NCBI GenBank assembly: GCA_946535455.1
Contig: CAMNDO010000017.1
Location: 1 to 9,099 of the forward strand
Direction of reading: 5' to 3'
Length of the DNA stretch: 9,099 nucleotides
Origin: an uncultured Caryophanales bacterium
GTDB lineage: Bacteria > Bacillota_I > Bacilli_A > RF39 > UBA660
The translations under genes and the position numbers were made by a program. Each line of letters opens with the position of its first letter. Within the stretch, counting starts at the first letter, position 1. This document shows positions 1 through 4,843 of this stretch, piece by piece. A model generated the notes under the pieces. That model saw only the letters and a program-made list of their open reading frames with translations. It had not been told where the DNA came from and did no database searches.

Positions 1-138
1 TCTACATTAAGTTTTTTATTCACAGAGTTTGGATTATGGATGGGAAAAGAGTTAAAAAAGCATTATGAATCCAAAGCAGAAAAATTAGGAAGTATCTTAT
101 TATTTCTGATTGGTTTAAAATATCTTTTATGGGGATGA
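1..138 (+). CDS. mntP: C-terminal end of MntP-like manganese efflux pump (partial)
   Basis: The window opens inside this gene; 45 codons remain before a TGA stop. The visible tail has a short hydrophobic stretch, a basic loop (MGKELKKHYESKAEKLG) and a final hydrophobic helix ending in LIGLKYLLWG. A 'KAE-lG-i-l-l-l-IGLK-L' ending is typical of the last helix of the MntP/DUF204 family, small six-helix membrane proteins that export Mn2+. The sporulation protein YtaF belongs to the same superfamily and cannot be excluded from the tail alone. In B. subtilis an mntP gene (ywlD) lies close to rpiB, which agrees with this neighbourhood. No clear terminator follows; the fba promoter starts 35 bases downstream. 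Confidence 0.6.
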   Translation, partial: STLSFLFTEFGLWMGKELKKHYESKAEKLGSILLFLIGLKYLLWG

Positions 139-144
139 TTTACG

Positions 145-163
145 ACAAATCAAGGGAATTTGT
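145..163 (+). repeat. small inverted repeat upstream of the fba promoter
   Basis: ACAAAT (145-150) is repeated in inverted form as ATTTGT (158-163) around a 7-base centre. It lies 9 bases upstream of the fba -35 box and has no T-run behind it, so it is not a good terminator. It could be an operator, but six A/T-rich base pairs can arise by chance. Confidence 0.25.
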
Positions 164-172
164 GCCATTTCA

Positions 173-201
173 TTGACAAAAAAAAGTGAATTTTTTATGA
201 T
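173..201 (+). promoter_or_regulatory. sigma-A-type promoter for fba-murA
   Basis: TTGACA (173-178) and TATGAT (196-201) are separated by 17 bases, a consensus -35 and a near-consensus -10 at ideal spacing. Transcription should begin near 208, about ten bases before the fba ATG at 218. The leader is then very short and starts around the GGGTGAG Shine-Dalgarno (208-214). Confidence 0.85.
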
Positions 202-217
202 TATATTGGGTGAGTTT

Positions 218-1063
218 ATGTTAGTAAATTTTAATGATATGTTAAAAAAAGCAAAGGAGAATCGTTTTGCTGTACCTCACTTTAATATCAATAACTTAGA
301 GTGGACAAAATACATATTAGAAGTATGCCAAGAAAAAGATATTCCTGTGATTTTAGGAGTCAGTGAAGGGGCTGCCAAATACATGGGTGGATATAAAACC
401 ATTAGTGGTATGGTAAAAGGGTTGATTCAAGAATTGGGAATTACGATTCCTGTTTGTCTCCATGTGGATCATGGTCAAACGTTTGAGACTTGCAAGAAAG
501 CCATTGAGGCAGGATTTACATCTGTTATGATAGATGCCTCTAGATTACCATTAGAAGAAAATATCAAAGTGACCAAAGAAGTAGTCGATTATGCTCATCA
601 ATACGGGGTTTCCGTAGAGGCAGAAGTGGGTCACATCGGAGGAACAGAAGATAACATTACGAGTTCTGTTACCAATGCGACTTTAGAAGAATGTATGGCT
701 ATGGTACAATATACAGGTATTGATGCATTAGCACCAGCATTAGGAAGTGTTCATGGATTTTATCAAGGAGAACCAAACTTAGACTTTATCACGATGAAGA
801 AAATCAATGAAACATTACCAATTCCTTTAGTATTACACGGAGGAAGTGGAATTCCTGATGATAAAATCAAAGAAGCAATCGCTTGTGGAATTTCTAAAAT
901 TAATGTTAATACGGAACTACAAGTGGCTTGGAGTGATGGCGTAAAAAAAGCATTAGCAGAAAAACCAGATCTATATGATCCAAGAAAAGTGATTGGAGCA
1001 GGAGAAGAAGAGATGAAAAAGGCCATCATCCAAAAAATAGAACTATTTGGAACCAAAAAATAG
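218..1063 (+). CDS. fba: class II fructose-1,6-bisphosphate aldolase
   Basis: This 281-residue cytoplasmic zinc enzyme reversibly cleaves fructose-1,6-bisphosphate to DHAP and glyceraldehyde-3-phosphate in glycolysis/gluconeogenesis. Visible family signatures are the N-terminal AVPHFNINN, HVDHG with catalytic D84 and zinc ligand H85, the acidic VEAEVGHIGG segment (E134/E136), the second zinc His in GSVHG (H179), the third in LHGGSG (H207), and the phosphate-binding KINVNTEL near 228-234. Length matches the family (about 280-290). The start at 218 was chosen because the upstream in-frame TTG at 173 is part of the promoter -35 box. Tagatose-bisphosphate aldolase (GatY/KbaY) is the main alternative within this fold, but the murA/rpmE neighbourhood is that of fbaA in Bacilli. 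murA follows after 9 bases and is probably co-transcribed. Confidence 0.92.
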   Translation: MLVNFNDMLKKAKENRFAVPHFNINNLEWTKYILEVCQEKDIPVILGVSEGAAKYMGGYKTISGMVKGLIQELGITIPVCLHVDHGQTFETCKKAIEAGFTSVMIDASRLPLEENIKVTKEVVDYAHQYGVSVEAEVGHIGGTEDNITSSVTNATLEECMAMVQYTGIDALAPALGSVHGFYQGEPNLDFITMKKINETLPIPLVLHGGSGIPDDKIKEAIACGISKINVNTELQVAWSDGVKKALAEKPDLYDPRKVIGAGEEEMKKAIIQKIELFGTKK

Positions 1064-1072
1064 GAGGATTTT

Positions 1073-2329
1073 ATGAAAATCATTGAAATAGAAGGTGGAA
1101 AAAAATTAACAGGAACCATTCGTATTAGTGGTGCAAAGAATGCAACCGTTGCTTTAATTCCTGCAGCAATTTTAACAGATGAAGAAGCAACCATTTGTAA
1201 TGTTCCTGAAATTACAGACACCGAAGCATTATGTGATATTTTGGAATTATTAAAAGTAAAAGTAAATCGTTCTACCGAAAGTGTTGTCATTAATCCTAGT
1301 GAAATGGAAAATGTGGAAATTACAGAACCATATTCCAAAAAACTAAGAGCATCTTATTACTTTATGGGAGCTTTATTAGGAAAATATAAAAAAGCAGTTA
1401 TGTATTTCCCAGGAGGATGTTCCATTGGAGAAAGACCCATTGATCTCCATTTAAAAGGATTTGAAGCATTAGGGGCGAAAGTCACAACAGAAAAAAATAA
1501 ATATACAGTAGAAGCTGAGGAATTAAAAGGTGCCAATATTTATTTAGATATTGCATCCGTAGGAGCAACCATTAACATTATGCTGGCAGCTGTAAAAGCC
1601 AAAGGTATAACGGTAATTGATAATGCTGCGAAAGAACCTGAAATTGTTAACGTTGCGACTTTCTTAAATAATATGGGAGCAAAAATCACTGGAGCAGGAA
1701 CTTCTACGATTAAAATTGAAGGAGTAGAAAAACTTCACAAATGTTTCCATGAAGTGATACCCGATAGAATAGAAGCAGGTACATATATTATTATTGGGGC
1801 TTTATGTGGAGAAATGTTAAAGATTGATAATGTCATTCCAGAACACATTGATCCTCTTTTATCCAAATTAGAAGAAATTGGAGTGAACTTTGAAGTAGGA
1901 AGAGATCATATTACGGTGTTAGAAAGTGGAAATGATTTAAAATCCACTACTGTTAAAACTGCTGTATTTCCAGGGTTTCCAACCGATCTCCAACAACCAT
2001 TCACAGTGTTATTGACACAAGCCAATGGAATGAGCCGAGTGATTGAGACCATCTGGGAAAATCGTTTTATGCATATTCCTTATTTAAATCAATTAGGGTC
2101 TAGAATTGTTGTGAAAAATCAAACCGCAGAAATTGTAGGACCAACGAAATTAACCGCTACTTCTGTAGCCGCTACTGACCTACGCGCAGGAGCCGCTATG
2201 GTTGCCGCAGCCTTAATTGCAGAAGGAAAAACAAAAATTGCCAATGCAGAACATATTTTAAGAGGATATGAACAAATCGTAGAAAAATTAGTTTCTGTAG
2301 GTGCTAGAATCGAATTAAAAGAAATATAA
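1073..2329 (+). CDS. murA: UDP-N-acetylglucosamine 1-carboxyvinyltransferase (MurA/MurZ type)
   Basis: This enzyme transfers enolpyruvate from PEP to UDP-GlcNAc, the first committed step of peptidoglycan synthesis; it acts in the cytoplasm and is the fosfomycin target. The 418 residues are the usual length. Visible: GAKN with K22/N23 near the N-terminus; R92; the mobile loop PGGCSIGERPID with catalytic C116, a Cys and so expected to be fosfomycin-sensitive; the DRIEAGTY segment (231-238); FPTDLQQPF with D305; and R371 in DLRAG. AGGAGG (1062-1067) overlaps the fba stop and sits 5 bases before the ATG, so the two genes look translationally linked. Firmicutes often carry two MurA paralogues; adjacency to fba matches the B. 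subtilis murAB/murZ position, so this is probably the MurZ orthologue. I infer that from context, not from a diagnostic residue. Confidence 0.95.
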   Translation: MKIIEIEGGKKLTGTIRISGAKNATVALIPAAILTDEEATICNVPEITDTEALCDILELLKVKVNRSTESVVINPSEMENVEITEPYSKKLRASYYFMGALLGKYKKAVMYFPGGCSIGERPIDLHLKGFEALGAKVTTEKNKYTVEAEELKGANIYLDIASVGATINIMLAAVKAKGITVIDNAAKEPEIVNVATFLNNMGAKITGAGTSTIKIEGVEKLHKCFHEVIPDRIEAGTYIIIGALCGEMLKIDNVIPEHIDPLLSKLEEIGVNFEVGRDHITVLESGNDLKSTTVKTAVFPGFPTDLQQPFTVLLTQANGMSRVIETIWENRFMHIPYLNQLGSRIVVKNQTAEIVGPTKLTATSVAATDLRAGAAMVAAALIAEGKTKIANAEHILRGYEQIVEKLVSVGARIELKEI

Positions 2330-2352
2330 TATAAAAATATTTCTTTTTTTTT
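2317..2352 (+). terminator. weak A/T-rich terminator or attenuator after murA
   Basis: An 11-base-pair stem (2317-2327 with 2337-2347) with a 9-base loop is followed by a T-run that ends at 2352. Only one pair is G-C, so the hairpin is weak. The murA TAA stop (2327-2329) straddles stem and loop. The GGAGG of the next gene begins one base after the T-run, leaving no room for a new promoter. Partial read-through is more plausible than full termination. Confidence 0.4.
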
Positions 2353-2361
2353 GGAGGCATT

Positions 2362-3036
2362 ATGACGAAAAAAATAAAATTACTCATTCTCATTTTATTA
2401 AGTTTATCCGTTTACTTTATTTATGGAAGAACAAAAAACACCTATATGATTTTAACAAATATAGGAGATGGTTTAGGAATAGGAGTAAATTCTTATGGAA
2501 TCGAAGAATATAATGCGATAGAGTATTATCAAGATTATTTAAAAAGTCAAAAGAAAGAAGTTGTTCTCCATCAAAACTTTTCCCAAAAGACATTACATAC
2601 CAAAGAATTAATTGAAAAAATCAGAACCAATCCCGAACTAAAAAGAGAATTATTAGAAACCCATATCTTATTTCTAACCATTGGATATTATGATTGGATT
2701 TATGCTTCTTCGACAACAGAAGAAAAGAATGAAATCTTTTTCCAAAGATGGAAACAAGAATTTCAAACGAACTATCAAGAACTCATTCAAGAAATTCGAA
2801 AATACTATTCTCATGAGATTATGGCGATTGGATATTATCCAAGGGCCAAAGACCCTATGGAGAAAGAAGCTATTTTATATATCAATCAAGTCATTCAAAA
2901 TCAAGAAGAAATTACCTATATTTCCACAGAATTCTTACTTCATCAAGAAGAAAAATACTTTTGGAATCCCCGTAGTTATTACCCAAATCGTGAAGGATAC
3001 AAACAAATCTCTTATAAAATCATAGAAAATACTTGA
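2362..3036 (+). CDS. membrane-anchored SGNH/GDSL-hydrolase-like protein, probably catalytically dead
   Basis: This 224-residue protein has a basic N-terminus, a single hydrophobic segment at about 5-21 (signal anchor) and an extracytoplasmic remainder. The layout resembles a small SGNH hydrolase: block I at NIGDGLGIGV (33-42), a middle QNFSQKTLHTKELIEKI stretch, block III at LTIGYYDWI (105-113) and block V at YYPNREGY (206-213). Each block is altered. GDS is GDG, so the nucleophile position holds G37; GxND has Y110 in place of Asn; and the DxxH of block V reads R204-S-Y-Y207, losing both Asp and His. If the family call is right, this is a pseudoenzyme or sugar/lipid-binding relative. GGAGG (2353-2357) sits 4 bases before the ATG. 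It lies between murA and rpmE, probably transcribed by read-through from fba-murA. The stop is TGA, overlapping the next promoter. The fold assignment rests on motif spacing alone and is moderate. Confidence 0.6.
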   Translation: MTKKIKLLILILLSLSVYFIYGRTKNTYMILTNIGDGLGIGVNSYGIEEYNAIEYYQDYLKSQKKEVVLHQNFSQKTLHTKELIEKIRTNPELKRELLETHILFLTIGYYDWIYASSTTEEKNEIFFQRWKQEFQTNYQELIQEIRKYYSHEIMAIGYYPRAKDPMEKEAILYINQVIQNQEEITYISTEFLLHQEEKYFWNPRSYYPNREGYKQISYKIIENT

Positions 3037-3061
3037 AAAATGAAAAAATCTTTGATATATT
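3033..3061 (+). promoter_or_regulatory. promoter for rpmE, overlapping the preceding stop codon
   Basis: TTGAAA (3033-3038) and TATATT (3056-3061) are separated by 17 bases. The -35 box contains the TGA stop of the upstream gene (3034-3036). Transcription would begin near 3068, giving a leader of about 50 bases that contains the hairpin at 3079-3101. Confidence 0.7.
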
Positions 3062-3078
3062 AATAACGCATTTAATTA

Positions 3079-3101
3079 CTATGACAAGCAATTTGTCATG
3101 G
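3079..3101 (+). promoter_or_regulatory. 5' leader hairpin of rpmE, candidate L31 autoregulatory element
   Basis: ATGACAA (3081-3087) pairs perfectly with TTGTCAT (3093-3099) around a GCAAT loop. The stem can grow by a U-G and a C-G pair to nine pairs (3079-3101). The rpmE Shine-Dalgarno GGAAGGAG (3103-3110) starts one base after it. There is no T-run, so it is not a terminator. The position fits a ribosomal-protein leader that controls translation initiation. A Firmicutes L31 leader class has been proposed, but I cannot confirm membership by eye. Confidence 0.5.
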
Positions 3102-3117
3102 CGGAAGGAGAGATAAT

Positions 3118-3333
3118 ATGAAGAAAGAAATACATCCAGAAGTAAAAGATTGTACCGTAACATGTGCTTGTGGAAACACTTTCACATGTAAATCTACAAA
3201 ATCAGAAATCAATGTAGAAATTTGTTCAGAATGTCATCCATTTTATACAGGAAAACAAAGTAGAGCCTCTCGTGCAGGTCGTGTGGACAAATTTAATAAG
3301 AAGTATGGTTTAACTGGAAATGAAGCAGAATAA
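3118..3333 (+). CDS. rpmE: 50S ribosomal protein L31, zinc-binding (C+) form
   Basis: This 71-residue component of the large ribosomal subunit lies near the 5S/central protuberance and intersubunit bridge. The sequence begins [12 protein letters not shown], has the zinc pairs C16/C18 (TCACGN) and C36/C39 (ICSECHPF), and the conserved FYTGKQ and [12 protein letters not shown] stretches. All four cysteines are present, marking the zinc-replete C+ type rather than the zinc-independent C- paralogue often repressed by Zur. GGAAGGAG is well placed 7 bases before the ATG. The gene has its own promoter, a hairpin leader and an immediate terminator, so it is a single-gene unit. In B. subtilis rpmE also follows fbaA-murZ. 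Confidence 0.97.
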   Translation: MKKEIHPEVKDCTVTCACGNTFTCKSTKSEINVEICSECHPFYTGKQSRASRAGRVDKFNKKYGLTGNEAE

Positions 3334-3346
3334 TTCTGCTTTTTTT
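3323..3346 (+). terminator. rpmE intrinsic terminator with the stop codon as its loop
   Basis: AAGCAGAA (3323-3330) pairs perfectly with TTCTGCTT (3334-3341). The three-base loop is exactly the rpmE TAA stop (3331-3333), and a T-run extends to 3346. The upstream arm encodes the last residues of L31. Confidence 0.85.
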
Positions 3347-3354
3347 GTTTCTTG

Positions 3355-3363
3355 TGTTATAAT
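3355..3363 (+). promoter_or_regulatory. extended -10 promoter for rpiB-ywzB
   Basis: TGT-TATAAT (3355-3363) combines a TGn extension with a perfect -10 hexamer. The region 17 bases upstream (3335-3340) falls in the rpmE terminator and is not a good -35. GTGTTATAATAAAA (3354-3367) recurs exactly before hpf. The expected start near 3370 gives a leader of about 15 bases. Confidence 0.7.
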
Positions 3364-3384
3364 AAAAAAGAGAGGATGAAGAGT

Positions 3385-3828
3385 ATGAGAATTGGTTTAG
3401 CAAGTGATCATAGAGGATATGCATTAAAAGAATATTTAAAAGAAAGATTACAAGAAAAAGATTATGAATTGATTGATTTCGGAACCTATGGGGAAGATTC
3501 AGTAGATTATCCAGATTATGCTTTTTTATTAGGAGAAGCCATTCAAACGAATGATATTGATTTTGGAGTTGCGATTTGTGGATCTGGAATTGGAATGAGT
3601 ATTGCTTGTAATAAAGTAAAGGGAGTACGTTGTGCCAAAGTGTCTACAAAAGAAGAAGCCAAAATCACTAGAATCGATAATAATTCCAATGTGATAGCAT
3701 TATCCGAAAATACCGACAAAGAAGAAGCTCTTTCCATGATATTAGAATTTTTCAATACCCCTTTTTCAGAAGAAGAAAAACATCATAGAAGAGTAGAAAA
3801 AATTATGAAATATGAGGAGTCTTTTTAA
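3385..3828 (+). CDS. rpiB: ribose-5-phosphate isomerase B (RpiB/LacAB family)
   Basis: This 147-residue cytoplasmic enzyme interconverts ribose-5-phosphate and ribulose-5-phosphate in the pentose phosphate pathway. Family features: SDHRG with D8/H9, DFGTYGEDSVDYPDYA (31-46), the ICGSGIGMSIACNK loop with catalytic-base C65, and a C-terminal HHRRVEKI. The usual HNDAN segment reads D98-N-N-S-N, so the His thought to help open the sugar ring is Asp here. The start at 3385 follows AGAGG (3371-3375) by 9 bases. Upstream in-frame starts at 3352 (TTG) and 3376 are rejected because they lie in the promoter or the ribosome binding site. The last A of its TAA stop is the first base of the next ATG (TAATG), so the genes are translationally coupled. 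Another aldose-ketose phosphate substrate is possible given D98. Confidence 0.88.
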   Translation: MRIGLASDHRGYALKEYLKERLQEKDYELIDFGTYGEDSVDYPDYAFLLGEAIQTNDIDFGVAICGSGIGMSIACNKVKGVRCAKVSTKEEAKITRIDNNSNVIALSENTDKEEALSMILEFFNTPFSEEEKHHRRVEKIMKYEESF

Positions 3829-4022
3829 TGGCAAAGTTTATTTTATATGTAGCGGTAACCATCCTAGTGATATGGGCAATGGACTCTGTTAATATCAATA
3901 AAATATTTAAACAAAATAGAGTAATACAAGCATCCATCTTTTATTTCTTATTAGGGGTATCTCTTATTTATTTAGTAACGAATTTTATATGGGATTTATT
4001 TACTTCTTTTAAAATTTTATAA
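3828..4022 (+). CDS. ywzB: DUF1146 small membrane protein (YwzB-like)
   Basis: This 64-residue protein has two hydrophobic segments (about 3-20 and 37-56) joined by a polar, basic loop (NINKIFKQNRVIQ). It resembles the DUF1146/YwzB family: an early W-A pair (W16-A17), a K-I-F-K-x-x-R-V-x-Q-A stretch in the loop, and a closing L-V-x-N-F-x-x-D. Function is unknown in the family. In B. subtilis ywzB lies shortly after the ATP synthase operon and before murAA-spoIID-spoIIQ, so its place just before a SpoIIQ-like gene supports the match. GAGGAG (3814-3819) sits 8 bases before the ATG, which overlaps the rpiB stop by one base. Recognition is by pattern and context; a generic two-helix membrane protein is the fallback. 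Confidence 0.7.
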   Translation: MAKFILYVAVTILVIWAMDSVNINKIFKQNRVIQASIFYFLLGVSLIYLVTNFIWDLFTSFKIL

Positions 4023-4046
4023 AAAGAAGTATAAATCTTTTTTTTT
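4021..4046 (+). terminator. weak A/T-rich hairpin with T-run after ywzB
   Basis: AAAAAGA (4021-4027) can pair with TCTTTTT (4036-4042) around an 8-base loop, and a T-run continues to 4046. There is one G-C pair, so termination is probably partial. No clear sigma-A promoter lies between this and spoIIQ, which suggests read-through feeds the next gene. Confidence 0.4.
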
Positions 4047-4073
4047 GGTTCAAAATGATATTGAGGTGAATTT

Positions 4074-4700
4074 ATGAGAAAGGTAAAATTAAGAGTAGGA
4101 TATTTGATGATATTCATTGGTTTATTTTTATTAATTCCTGCATTGGTCATCACAACTATTGTGAGAACAAATTTAGAGAAAGAGTATCCAATCGAGATAG
4201 TAGATGAGGATATCGAAAACCATACAATTCCAGTAATCAATCCAACGACAAAGATTATTCTTCCCTACACAAGTACAGATGTGAAAGTAGGAAAAGAGTA
4301 TTACGATTATAAAGGAGAAGAAAAGAAACAAGAAAATGCAATTACACAGTATGAAAATACGTATCTTCAAAATACAGGGATTGATTACGTAAGTGAAAAT
4401 AAATTCGATGTCATTTCTATTTTAGAAGGTACTGTAATTCAAGTAAAAGAAGATGACTTATTAGGAAAAACCATAGAAATAGAACATCAAGATGGCTATA
4501 TTTCTATTTATCAAAGCTTAGGAGAAGTGACTGTGAAAAAAGGGGATATCGTAAACCAAGGACAAATCATCGGAAGTAGTGGAACCAATGAATTAGAAAA
4601 AAGTTTGGGAAATCATTTGCATTTTGAGATGTATGATAAAGGACGAATGGTAGATCCTAATCAATACTTAAACAAAGAGGTATCTTTAAAGAAGAATTAA
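4074..4700 (+). CDS. spoIIQ: SpoIIQ-like membrane protein with degenerate M23 (LytM) domain
   Basis: This 208-residue protein has one N-terminal membrane helix (about 9-31), a linker, and an M23/LytM fold (about 98-195). In sporulating Bacilli, SpoIIQ sits in the forespore membrane and pairs with SpoIIIAH across the intermembrane space in the A-Q channel. Resemblance to B. subtilis SpoIIQ is marked: FDV near 111, DLLGKTIEIEHQDG, IYQSLGEVTV, GQIIGSSG and GNHLHFEM. As there, the zinc site is incomplete: the usual first His before GxD is N100 (NTGID), D104 remains, Q147 replaces the His of the YxHL motif, and H181/H183 of HLH remain. It is therefore probably a structural, non-hydrolytic protein. 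GAGGTGA (4063-4069) sits 4 bases before the ATG. The position just before mbl matches B. subtilis, but spoIID and spoIIID are absent here. In a non-sporulating host it could serve as a divisome or elongasome LytM factor. Confidence 0.75.
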   Translation: MRKVKLRVGYLMIFIGLFLLIPALVITTIVRTNLEKEYPIEIVDEDIENHTIPVINPTTKIILPYTSTDVKVGKEYYDYKGEEKKQENAITQYENTYLQNTGIDYVSENKFDVISILEGTVIQVKEDDLLGKTIEIEHQDGYISIYQSLGEVTVKKGDIVNQGQIIGSSGTNELEKSLGNHLHFEMYDKGRMVDPNQYLNKEVSLKKN

Positions 4701-4712
4701 TCTTCTTTTTTT
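4688..4712 (+). terminator. spoIIQ intrinsic terminator enclosing the stop codon
   Basis: AAAGAAGA (4688-4695) pairs perfectly with TCTTCTTT (4701-4708). The loop is ATTAA, whose last three bases are the stop codon (4698-4700). The T-run reaches 4712. Confidence 0.75.
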
Positions 4713-4713
4713 G

Positions 4714-4742
4714 TTGAAATAAAAGAAAAAAAAGAGTATTAT
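4714..4742 (+). promoter_or_regulatory. distal promoter candidate P1 for mbl
   Basis: TTGAAA (4714-4719) and TATTAT (4737-4742) are 17 bases apart. The start would be near 4749, giving a leader of about 95 bases that spans the inverted repeats at 4768-4777 and 4785-4807. The -35 begins two bases after the spoIIQ T-run. Confidence 0.55.
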
Positions 4743-4767
4743 AGAAAACAGTTTGTTTGAAGAAAAA

Positions 4768-4777
4768 TTTCTAGAAA
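4768..4777 (+). repeat. perfect 10-base palindrome upstream of mbl
   Basis: TTTCTAGAAA is its own reverse complement. It lies between the two mbl promoter candidates and may be an operator half of the control region. A ten-base A/T-rich palindrome is weak evidence alone. Confidence 0.3.
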
Positions 4778-4784
4778 AAACATA

Positions 4785-4818
4785 GATATTTTATGATAAA
4801 TATCATACAATTATGATA
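4785..4818 (+). repeat. nested inverted repeats and a direct copy of TATGATA upstream of mbl
   Basis: TATGATA (4792-4798) faces TATCATA (4801-4807) across two bases, and TATGATA recurs at 4812-4818. A second, overlapping inverted repeat is GATATTT (4785-4791) with AAATATC (4798-4804) around a six-base loop. The two structures exclude each other as RNA. The last TATGATA overlaps the proximal extended -10, so a factor bound here could block or recruit RNA polymerase. Confidence 0.45.
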
Positions 4819-4822
4819 GAAT
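4814..4822 (+). promoter_or_regulatory. proximal extended -10 promoter candidate P2 for mbl
   Basis: TGA-TAGAAT (4814-4822) matches the extended -10 form seen before lytTR and csp (TGA-TAGAAT) and secA (TGG-TAGAAT). No good -35 lies 17 bases upstream (TGATAA at 4794-4799). Transcription would begin near 4829, right at the Shine-Dalgarno. Confidence 0.5.
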
Positions 4823-4843
4823 AAAATTGAAAGGAAGGATACT

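Noticed and set aside
763..1338. Open frame on the minus strand of 191 codons across the fba-murA junction
   Set aside because: It lies antisense to two clear conserved genes, crosses their boundary and has no recognisable domain or ribosome binding site. It is a shadow of the AT-rich coding strand.
2681..3025. Second + strand frame inside the SGNH-like gene
   Set aside because: Lysine/phenylalanine-rich low-information translation out of frame with the better-supported gene; no Shine-Dalgarno.
3352..3384. Longer rpiB start at the TTG at 3352 (11 extra residues)
   Set aside because: The extension overlaps the TGT-TATAAT promoter and lies upstream of the expected transcript start; the ATG at 3385 has AGAGG 9 bases upstream and matches the family N-terminus.
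4029..4056. Possible SigF-like promoter before spoIIQ (GTATA then GGTTCAAAAT)
   Set aside because: The spacer is 13 bases rather than about 15, and one conserved A of the -10 element is C. In AT-rich sequence this is not enough to claim forespore control.
4747..4755. ACAGTT-like LytTR half-site upstream of mbl
   Set aside because: Only one copy is seen; LytTR regulators normally bind paired repeats at helical spacing.
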